Of a stretch of DNA of 57,499 nucleotides, positions 50,442 through 57,499 are shown in pieces. Every line of letters begins with the position of its first letter. The first letter of the stretch is position 1. This DNA comes from Actinomadura montaniterrae. Lineage in GTDB: Bacteria; Actinomycetota; Actinomycetes; Streptosporangiales; Streptosporangiaceae. A program made the position numbers and the translations under genes. The notes beneath the pieces were generated by a model. The model was given only the letters and a program-made list of their open reading frames with translations. It was not told the origin of the DNA and made no database searches. Where the stretch lies: assembly GCF_008923365.1 (NCBI RefSeq), contig NZ_WBMR01000039.1, positions 1 to 57,499 on the forward strand, written 5' to 3'.

Positions 50442-51652
50442 CCGGAGTTCGCGGGACCGCACACGACCTCGCGGAGTTCCGTGCCGAGGTGCGCGGATGG
50501 TGCCGCGAGCACATCCCGGCCGATTGGCGGCGGGCGCAGACGGGCGTCCCGGAGGAGGAGTTCGTCGCCTTCCAGAAGGAGTGGTTCCAGGAACTGCGCC
50601 GTGCCGGGTTCGCCGTCCCGCACTGGCCGCGTGAATGGGGCGGCGGGATGCCGGTCGCCGAGCAGATCATCCTGTACCAGGAACTCGCCGCCCACGACGC
50701 GCCGCGGCTCGTGCTGGCGTTCGTCGCGATCCACCACGCCGCCGCGACGCTGCTGGCCGCCGGGACCGACGAGCAGCGCCGCCGCCACCTCCCGGCGATC
50801 CTGGACGGCGAGATCTGGGCCCAGGGCTTCTCCGAGCCCGGCGCCGGGTCCGACCTGGCCGCGCTCTCGACCACCGCCCGCAGGCAGGACGACGGGTACG
50901 TCGTCAACGGGCAGAAGGTGTGGGCGAGCGGCGCCGCGCACGCCGACTGGTGCCTGCTGCTCGCCCGCACCGACCCCGGCGCGCCGAAGCGGCGCGGCAT
51001 CTCCTACTTCCTGCTCGACATGAGCACGCCGGGGATCGACGTCCGCCCCATCCGGCAGGCGACCGGCGAGTCGCACTTCTGCGAGATCTTCCTCGACGAC
51101 GTCGTCATCCCCCGGACCTGCCTCGTCGGGCGCGAGAACGACGGCTGGCGGGTGGCGCAGGAGACGCTGGGCGCCGAGCGCGGCATGACGATGCTGGAGC
51201 TGGCCGAGCGGCTCGGCAACGCCGGCTTCCGATGGCTGCTGGAGACGTGCGCCCGCCCCGGGCCGGGCGGAGCGAGGCCCGTCGACGACGCGCTCGTCGC
51301 CGACCGGCTGGCCGGTTTCGAGACCGAGCTGACCGCGCTCCGCGCGCTCTGCCGCGACCTGGTGGAACGCCACGACGCGGGCACGCCCGGTCCGGCCGAC
51401 GCGTCCGTCGTCAAGCTGTTCTACAGCGAGCTGCTCCAGCGGATGACCGGCTTCGGCGCCGAGATCGCCGGGCCCGCCGCCCACGCCGAGCTGCGCAAAC
51501 CCCTGTCCAGCGGATGGGAGTCGGGCGCCTGGGCGCTGGACTTCATCGGCTCGTGGGAGTGGACGATCCCGGGCGGGACGAGCGAGATCCAGCGCACCAT
51601 CATCGGCGAGCGCGGCCTCGGCCTGCCCCGCGAACCCCGGGGCGGCCGATGA
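50438..51652 (+). CDS. Acyl-CoA dehydrogenase (full-length subunit)
   Basis: A 404-residue acyl-CoA dehydrogenase with AQGFSEPGAGSDLAAL and the C-terminal PGGTSEIQRTIIGERGLGLPRE. The Glu of YEGTSxI is Gly here (PGGTSEI). It should bind FAD and dehydrogenate acyl-CoA. ATG 50438 overlaps the previous stop, and its own stop overlaps the next ATG, so the three downstream subunits are made in equal amounts. It is the likely partner of 51649-52740. Confidence 0.92.
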   Translation: MTGVRGTAHDLAEFRAEVRGWCREHIPADWRRAQTGVPEEEFVAFQKEWFQELRRAGFAVPHWPREWGGGMPVAEQIILYQELAAHDAPRLVLAFVAIHHAAATLLAAGTDEQRRRHLPAILDGEIWAQGFSEPGAGSDLAALSTTARRQDDGYVVNGQKVWASGAAHADWCLLLARTDPGAPKRRGISYFLLDMSTPGIDVRPIRQATGESHFCEIFLDDVVIPRTCLVGRENDGWRVAQETLGAERGMTMLELAERLGNAGFRWLLETCARPGPGGARPVDDALVADRLAGFETELTALRALCRDLVERHDAGTPGPADASVVKLFYSELLQRMTGFGAEIAGPAAHAELRKPLSSGWESGAWALDFIGSWEWTIPGGTSEIQRTIIGERGLGLPREPRGGR

Positions 51653-52740
51653 GCCCCGACCTCTCCGATCTGCACGGCGAGTTCCGCGCCGTGGCGCGCG
51701 ACCTGCTCGGCGGCGCCGGCCCGGACCGGGCGCCCGGCTGGAAGGCGATCACCGGATCCGGCTGGCCCGGCCTGGAGGTGCCGGAGGCGCTGGGCGGCTC
51801 CGGCGCCACCTTCGCGGAGGTCGCCGTCGTCCTGGAGGAGATGGGCCGCGCGGCGGCGTCCACTCCGTACGTCGGCGCCGCGGTCCTGGGTGTCGGAGCG
51901 CTCAACCTGCTGGAACCCGGACCGGACCGGGACGGGTTGCTGCGCGCCATCGCGTCGGGGGCCGCGCGTCCGGCCGTCGCGCTGGCGGGCGACACGGGCG
52001 ACCCGGGCACCGCCGTCGCCGCCGAGCCGCCGTTCCGCCTGGAGCGGTCGCCGCGAGGGCTCGTCCTGCGCGGCGACGCGGCGTTCGTGCCCGACGCGGC
52101 CGGCGCCGACCGGCTCCTGCTGCCCGCGCTCGCACCCGGCGGCGAGCCGGTCATGGTGGACGCCGGTCCGGACCTCGCGGGGATCCGGGTGACCGCTCAG
52201 CCGCTCCTCGATGACACCCGCGCGTTCGGCCGCGTGACCGCCGAAGGCGCGGTCGTGGCAGAGGGCTCGCTCCGGAGGTTCACCGGAGACCCCGCGGCCG
52301 CCTTCCGGCACCTGGGTGACCGTGCCGCCATGGCCGTCGCCTGCGACGGCCTCGGCCTGAGCGAGGCCATGCTGGACGCGACCGTCGCCTACGCGGGCGT
52401 GCGCGAGCAGTTCGGCCGCCCCATCGGCTCCTTCCAGGCGGTCAAGCACGCCTGCGCCGACATGCTCGTCCGGGTCACCGTGGCGCGCCGCCTCGTCGAG
52501 GCCGCCGTGCGGGCGCTGGCCGCCGGCGACCCGGACTGCTGGGTGGCGGTGTCCATGGCGAAGTCGTACGCCTGCGAGGCCGCGGTGGACGTCGCGGGCA
52601 AGGCGATGCAACTGCACGGGGGCATGGGCTACACGTGGGAGAGCGGCGTCCACGTCCACCTGAAGCGCGCGATGCTCGACCGCTCCCTGTTCGGTTCGCC
52701 CGCGGACCACCGGCGCCGCGTCGCGCACCGGTATCGGTGA
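51649..52740 (+). CDS. Acyl-CoA dehydrogenase-like partner subunit
   Basis: A 363-residue acyl-CoA dehydrogenase-fold protein that lacks a SEPxAGSD motif but has VAYAGVREQFGRPIGSFQAVKHACADM and AMQLHGGMGYTWE, the helix G/C-terminal region. This matches the second subunit of heteromeric FadE enzymes. It is the last gene of the operon; 520 bp of non-coding DNA follow. Confidence 0.88.
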   Translation: MSPDLSDLHGEFRAVARDLLGGAGPDRAPGWKAITGSGWPGLEVPEALGGSGATFAEVAVVLEEMGRAAASTPYVGAAVLGVGALNLLEPGPDRDGLLRAIASGAARPAVALAGDTGDPGTAVAAEPPFRLERSPRGLVLRGDAAFVPDAAGADRLLLPALAPGGEPVMVDAGPDLAGIRVTAQPLLDDTRAFGRVTAEGAVVAEGSLRRFTGDPAAAFRHLGDRAAMAVACDGLGLSEAMLDATVAYAGVREQFGRPIGSFQAVKHACADMLVRVTVARRLVEAAVRALAAGDPDCWVAVSMAKSYACEAAVDVAGKAMQLHGGMGYTWESGVHVHLKRAMLDRSLFGSPADHRRRVAHRYR

Positions 52741-53065
52741 GCGCCGCCTCTTGCGTTTCGTGCCGGGATGAGGTGGACTCGGCAGCAAGACAATACAGAT
52801 TCTCTGATCTTGTTCGGTCGAGGTCGTGAGAGGCCCGTGGCCGCCGCCCGGACGTCCGGGCAGGGCGCGGACGGTCGCGACCTCATGGTAAGCCCGTTAT
52901 CGCCATACAAGAACTTAATATCGATCAGAAAGAATTTTCTTCTCGCATGTTCCGGTGGGCGGATGCCGCCCCCGGGCGGACGTTCCCGCAGGACGCGCGA
53001 GACGCTCATTCCGGCATGCCGCCAATGGCTGGGCGACAGGTCATATTCCCTGGTCAGAGGGGATA

Positions 53066-53095
53066 TTGACCCACTTTTCGGAGCGGTGCTATCCA
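53066..53095 (+). promoter_or_regulatory. Candidate promoter of the molybdenum hydroxylase operon
   Basis: TTGACC (53066-53071) and TATCCA (53090-53095) are separated by 18 bp. The -35 is close to TTGACA. Transcription from it would start at about the palindrome at 53099-53115. Confidence 0.45.
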
Positions 53096-53098
53096 GGT

Positions 53099-53115
53099 GT
53101 TCAGCATCGCTGAAC
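53099..53115. promoter_or_regulatory. Perfect inverted repeat GTTCAGC-ATC-GCTGAAC
   Basis: Two 7-bp arms pair without mismatch around ATC, immediately downstream of the candidate -10 box. The position fits a repressor operator. The regulator is unknown and not obviously encoded in the window. Confidence 0.6.
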
Positions 53116-53260
53116 GACCGTCCAGCGGCACGAGCGGCGCATGCGGAACGGCGTGCGCGGCGACGACCGCGCACCTGGCACAGGGAGGTCCTCCGTTGGG
53201 TGAGTTGTCCCCGTCCGTCCGGCCGGCCGCCGACAGGCGGACGCCCGGGCCGGTGCGCCC

Positions 53261-55603
53261 GTGACCGGCGCGGCGGCGGCCGCGGCGCGGTACGCCGGAA
53301 CGCGGGTCCCGCGCGTGGAGGACCCGCGGCTGTTGACCGGCCACGGGACGTACGTCGACGACGTCACGCGGCCCGGGATGCTGCACGCCTGCTTCGTCCG
53401 CAGCCCCCTGGCGCGCGCCCGGATCCTCGGCGTCGACGCCGCCGAGGCGCTCGCCGCCGACGGCGTCCACGCGGTGTTCACCGCCGCGGACCTCAACCCG
53501 GACGTGCGCGAGCAGTGGTACACGCTGATCGGCAAGGACGTCCCGGACACGCCGCGGCCCCCGCTCGCCGAGGGCGAGGTCCGGTTCGTCGGCGACCCGG
53601 TCGCGATGGTGGTCGCCACCGACCGCTACGTCGCCGAGGACGCCGCCGAGCTGGTCGCCGTCGACTACGAGCCGCTGCCCCCGGTCGTCGACTACGCCGC
53701 CGCGGGGGAGTCCGCGGAGCTGGTGCACGACGGCTACCCGGGCAACGTCGCGGGCGAGTTCCCCGGCGCTCCGTTCGAGGACGTCGAGCCCGTCTTCGCC
53801 GAGGCGCCCGTGGTCGTGCGGCGCACGATCCGCCAGCAGGCCTGCAGCCAGGTGCCGATCGAGACGCGCGGCATCGTCGCCGAATGGTCGGCGCCGAGCG
53901 GCGAGCTGACGATCTGGGCGGCGACGCAGTCCCCGCACGAGGTGCGGCTGTTCTGCTCCCGGCTGCTCGGGCTGCCGGAGCAGCGGGTGCGGGTGGTGAT
54001 GCGCGACACCGGCGGCGGCTTCGGGCAGAAGGTGATCCCGCAGCGCGAGGACATGTGCGTCATGCTCGCCGCCCGCAAGGTGCCCGGTCCGCTGAAGTGG
54101 ATCGAGGACCGGCGGGAGAACCTCCAGTCGGCCGGCATGGCGCGGCACGCCCACGGCGACGTCCGGATCGCCCTCGACGACGGCGGCGCGATCCTCGCCG
54201 CCGCGATCGACTACGTCGAGGACGTCGGCGCCTACCCGGTGCCGTGGCCGGTCGGGACGTCCGCCGCGGTCGGGATGTTCTTCCCCGGCCCGTACCGCGT
54301 CCCGAAGGCCGCGTGGGCGACGGCGTCGGTGTTCTCCAACACCTCCGGCCGCACCGCCTACCGCGGGCCGTGGCAGTTCGAGTCGCTGGCCCGCGAACTG
54401 CTCCTGGACTCGGCCGCCCGCAAGATGGGCCTCGACCCGGCCGAGCTGCGCCGCCGGAACCTGCTGCGCCGCGACGAGCTGCCGTACACCAACCCGTGCG
54501 GCGTCCCCTACGACGGCATCACACCGCTGGAGACGTTCGAGCAGGCGCTGAAGATGCTCGACTACGAGGCCTTCCGGCGCGAGCAGGAGCTCGCCCGCGC
54601 CGAGGGCCGGTACATCGGCGTCGGCACCTGCACGTACGTGGAGCCGACCTCGGCCGCGATGGCGCTGCACGCCACCGAGGGCGCGACGATCCGGATCGAG
54701 CCGTCCGGCAAGGTCAACGTGTACGTGTCCGGCGGGTCGAGCGGCAACAGCATCGAGACCACGGTCGTGCAGCTCACCGCGGACGCGCTCGGCGTGGACA
54801 TCGCCGACGTCAGCACGGTGCAGGGCGACACGGCCGTCACCCCGTTCGGCGGCGGCGCGGCCGGCAGCCGGTCGGGCTCGATGACCGCGGGCGCCGTGGC
54901 GGAGACGGCGTCGGTGCTGCGGGAGCGGATCGTCGCGATCGCGGCGCACCGGCTGGAGGCCGACCCCGGCGACATCGAGCTGGACGGCGGCCGCGCCCGG
55001 GTGCGCGGCGTGCCGGAGTCCGGCGTCACGCTCGCCGAGATCGCGAACGCCGCCTACTTCCAGCCGGAGACCCTGCCGCCGGACGTGCCGGCGGGCCTGG
55101 AGGCGTCCGGCCGGTACCGGCCGGAGCACCCGCTCATCTACGCCAACGCCACCCACCTGTGCACCTGCGAGGTGGACGTGGTGACCGGCGCGGTGAAGCT
55201 GCTGCGCTACATCGTCAGCGAGGACTGCGGCCCGATGATCAACCCGAACGTCGTGGAGGGGCAGATCGCGGGCGGCGTCGTGCAGGGCATCGGCAACGCG
55301 CTCTGCGAGCACCTCGCCTACGACGCCGAAGGCAACCCCGTCGCCACCACCTTCATGGACTACCTGCTGCCCACGGCCGCCGAGATACCCGACATCGAGT
55401 ACGGCCACGTCGAGACGCCGTCGCCGGGGCCCGGCGGCTACAAGGGCGTCGGCGAGGGCGGCGCGATCGGCGCGCCGCCCGCCGTGGCGAACGCCGTCGC
55501 CGACGCGCTCGCGCCGTTCGGCGCCGAGATCACCAGCCTGCCGCTGACGCCCGAGACCATCGTCGCGCTGGTGCGCGGCGCGGACGGGACGGTGACGCGA
55601 TGA
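53261..55603 (+). CDS. Xanthine-dehydrogenase-family molybdopterin-binding large subunit
   Basis: A 780-residue molybdenum hydroxylase large subunit. Landmarks are RVEDPRLLTGHGTYVDD, RDTGGGFGQKV, TAYRGPWQFESLARE and the active-site Glu732 in GVGEGGAIG. The loop that carries AYXCSFR in form I CO dehydrogenase reads AYRGPW here, so this is not a CO dehydrogenase. It would hydroxylate a C-H bond of a heterocycle or aldehyde with water as oxygen source. GTG 53261 is the first start in frame. It overlaps the FAD subunit gene by 4 bp (ATGA). Confidence 0.92.
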   Translation: MTGAAAAAARYAGTRVPRVEDPRLLTGHGTYVDDVTRPGMLHACFVRSPLARARILGVDAAEALAADGVHAVFTAADLNPDVREQWYTLIGKDVPDTPRPPLAEGEVRFVGDPVAMVVATDRYVAEDAAELVAVDYEPLPPVVDYAAAGESAELVHDGYPGNVAGEFPGAPFEDVEPVFAEAPVVVRRTIRQQACSQVPIETRGIVAEWSAPSGELTIWAATQSPHEVRLFCSRLLGLPEQRVRVVMRDTGGGFGQKVIPQREDMCVMLAARKVPGPLKWIEDRRENLQSAGMARHAHGDVRIALDDGGAILAAAIDYVEDVGAYPVPWPVGTSAAVGMFFPGPYRVPKAAWATASVFSNTSGRTAYRGPWQFESLARELLLDSAARKMGLDPAELRRRNLLRRDELPYTNPCGVPYDGITPLETFEQALKMLDYEAFRREQELARAEGRYIGVGTCTYVEPTSAAMALHATEGATIRIEPSGKVNVYVSGGSSGNSIETTVVQLTADALGVDIADVSTVQGDTAVTPFGGGAAGSRSGSMTAGAVAETASVLRERIVAIAAHRLEADPGDIELDGGRARVRGVPESGVTLAEIANAAYFQPETLPPDVPAGLEASGRYRPEHPLIYANATHLCTCEVDVVTGAVKLLRYIVSEDCGPMINPNVVEGQIAGGVVQGIGNALCEHLAYDAEGNPVATTFMDYLLPTAAEIPDIEYGHVETPSPGPGGYKGVGEGGAIGAPPAVANAVADALAPFGAEITSLPLTPETIVALVRGADGTVTR

Positions 55604-56515
55604 AACCGCCGTCCTTCGAGTACCACGTCCCCGGCGACGTGGACGAGGCCGTCGGGCTCCTCGCCGAACTCGGCGAGGACGCCAAGGCCATCGCGGGCGG
55701 GCAGAGCCTCGTCCCGATGCTCGCGCTCCGGCTCGCCAACCCCGAACACCTGGTGGACCTGCGCAGGCTCGACGGCCTGCGCGGCGTCGAGGAGCGCGGC
55801 GGGACGGTCCGGATCGGGGCGGGCACCACGCAGGCGGCCGTCGCGCGGTCCGCCGGGGTCGCGCGGTCCGTCCCGCTGATGGCCCGCGCCACCCCGCTGA
55901 TCGGGCACTTCCAGATCCGCAACCGCGGCACCGTCGGCGGGTCGCTCGCGCACGCCGACGCCGCCGCCGAGTACCCCGCCGTCGTCCTCGCGCTCGACGC
56001 GGAGCTCCAGGCGGTCTCGCCGCGCGGCACCCGCACCATCCCCGCCGCCGGCTTCTTCACCGGCCTGTGGAGCACCGCGCTGGACGAGGACGAGCTGCTG
56101 ACCGCGATCGACTTCCCGGTACGGCGCGGCCGCAGCGGCTTCGCGATCGAGGAGTTCGCAAGGCGCGGCGGCGACTTCGCCATCGCCGGCGCGGCCGTCG
56201 CCCTCGAGCTGGACGACGCCGGCCGGGTCGCCCGCTGCGGGATCGGGCTGTTCGGGCTCGGCTCCACGCCGCTGCGCGCCCCGGCCGCGGAGGCCGCCGC
56301 GACCGGCGCCGCACTGGCCGACATCGACCCCGACGAACTCGGACGCACGGCCATCGGGGAACTGGACGCGGTCCCCGCCGACCTGCACGCGTCCGCCGAC
56401 CACCGCGCGCACGTCGGCGCCGTCGTCGTGGCGCGCGCATGGCGCCGCGCCGCCGAGGAGGCCGGGCGGCGCGCCGCCGAGGAGGCCGGGCACCGCGCCG
56501 CTGAGGAGGCTGCGA

Positions 56516-56523
<8 letters not shown>
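55600..56523 (+). CDS. Molybdenum hydroxylase FAD-binding medium subunit
   Basis: A 307-residue CoxM-like subunit. FAD-binding motifs AGGQSLVPML and TVGGSLAHADAAAEYP are clear. It passes electrons from the Fe-S subunit to an acceptor. The last ~25 residues consist of three near-identical RRAAEEAG-type octapeptides encoded by a 24-bp tandem repeat; this tail is not part of the normal fold. It overlaps the small subunit gene by 8 bp. Confidence 0.92.
56443..56514 (+). repeat. Tandem repeat, 3 x 24 bp, inside the FAD-subunit gene
   Basis: Units start at 56443, 56467 and 56491 and differ at a few positions; the shared core is GCGCCGCCGAGGAGGCCGGG. They encode an Ala/Glu/Arg-rich helical tail and are likely prone to slippage in whole octapeptide steps. 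Confidence 0.8.
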
Positions 56524-57012
<489 letters not shown>

Positions 57013-57016
<4 letters not shown>

Positions 57017-57499
57017 AGCTGGAGAACGCCTTCACGATCCCCGTGCCCGCGGACGAGGCGTGGCGCGTCCTGCTCGACATCGAGCGGATCGCCCCGTGCG
57101 TTCCGGGCGCGACGCTCACCTCCCGCGACGGCGACCGCTTCGACGGGAAGGTCAAGGTCAGGCTCGGCCCGATCGGCCTCACCTACAGCGGGTCGGTCGC
57201 GTTCGTCTCGCTCGACGAGGACGCCGGGGTCGCGGTGATGGAGGCCGCCGGGCGGGAGACGCGCGGCGGCGGCACCGCGAAGGCCGTCGTCACGTGCCGG
57301 CTCACCGGACGCGGCGGCACCACCGACGTCCAGGTGGAGACCGACCTCGCCATCACCGGCAAGCCCGTGCAGTTCGGCCGCGGCGCTCTCGCCGACGTCT
57401 CGGCCGCCCTCCTCGGCAGGTTCGCCGCGAACCTCGCCGAGGAGATCGCGCCCGGCGGGGACGCGTCCCCGGCCCCGGACGCCTCCTCCGGGACCGGGG
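57013..57499 (+). CDS. CoxG-like SRPBCC-family protein (cut by the window edge)
   Basis: The first 162 residues of a CO dehydrogenase subunit G-like protein. It starts MKLENAFTIPVPADEAWRVLLDIERIAPCVPG, the typical SRPBCC start, and includes RLGPIGLTYSGSV and DLAITGKPVQFGRG. CoxG proteins recruit the hydroxylase to the membrane or assist its assembly. The Pro/Ala-rich C-terminal part has just begun when the window ends, so the stop codon is not seen. Confidence 0.9.

Larger units (their letters stand above)
52741..53260. other. 520-bp non-coding region before the molybdenum hydroxylase operon
   Basis: No supportable gene on either strand. The stretch 52890-52945 is strikingly AT-rich for this genome and contains the palindrome AAGAATTTTCTT (52930-52941) and a degenerate KstR2-like half site at ~52906. 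The promoter and palindrome of the molybdenum hydroxylase operon lie near 53066-53115. The 145 bp from there to the GTG form a long 5' leader. Confidence 0.6.

Noticed and set aside
52906..52919. Second KstR2-type operator
   Set aside because: TACAAGAACTTAAT has two mismatches to the key positions of AnCAAGnnCTTGnT and sits in a generally AT-rich stretch.
52629..53174. A 181-codon minus-strand open frame in the 520-bp gap
   Set aside because: No ribosome-binding site, no domain, and it runs into the end of the acyl-CoA dehydrogenase gene.
53261..55603. Form I CO dehydrogenase (CoxL)
   Set aside because: The active-site loop reads AYRGPW and not AYXCSFR, so it is a different molybdenum hydroxylase, despite the CoxM-, CoxS- and CoxG-like neighbours.

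Overview
This is a very GC-rich, gene-dense stretch with many GTG starts and 1-8 nt start/stop overlaps. It looks like the chromosome of a high-GC actinomycete, possibly a Streptosporangiales/Thermomonosporaceae type (inference). Support comes from a luciferase-like F420-dependent oxidoreductase, an AveC-like membrane protein, and heteromer-style acyl-CoA dehydrogenase pairs. I see no rRNA, tRNA, CRISPR array, insertion sequence or phage gene. The last gene runs off the right edge.

Most of the window is a catabolic island for a hydrophobic, probably alicyclic or terpenoid/steroid-like substrate. The substrate is inference; the enzyme classes are seen.

Left block (0.2-7.7 kb): an SDR and a PaaX-type regulator, a Rieske oxygenase with a small companion protein, a crotonase carrying the 6-oxocamphor-hydrolase residue pattern, and divergently an LLM-class oxidoreductase, a family III CoA-transferase and a CitE-like lyase. 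A DNA-repair/stress block follows (7.8-12 kb: SDR-DUF2867, DUF523-DUF1722, photolyase). Next comes an AveC-like membrane protein with a MoxR/CbbQ-type ATPase, a NorD-like VWA protein and a TetR regulator (12-16.5 kb).

The centre (16.5-26 kb) holds an aldehyde dehydrogenase, a second and a third Rieske/companion pair, a TauD-type dioxygenase, a TetR regulator, an SDR, an AhpD-like protein and an amidohydrolase that lacks the usual HxH. A shared ATGTTAGTC-type operator sits before both Rieske operons.

The right half (26-52.7 kb) looks like one regulon. Three divergent promoter regions (31.6, 45.0 and 48.3 kb) carry near-identical ATCCTTACAAGGAT inverted repeats, and a FadR-type GntR gene lies beside one of them. 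The regulon encodes ligases, a hot-dog hydratase, a quinone-oxidoreductase-like reductase, a beta-propeller lactonase-like protein, a fourth Rieske oxygenase, a large-ring-type Baeyer-Villiger monooxygenase, SDRs, a ThDP lyase, an aldehyde dehydrogenase, two CoA-transferases, a CitE-like lyase and four acyl-CoA dehydrogenase subunits. Together they could oxygenate a ring, open it by Baeyer-Villiger or retro-Claisen chemistry, load the acid onto CoA and beta-oxidise it.

The right end (53.3-57.5 kb) is a three-subunit molybdenum hydroxylase with a CoxG-like protein. No ferredoxin, ferredoxin reductase or Rieske beta subunit is present, so the four Rieske oxygenases must use partners encoded elsewhere.
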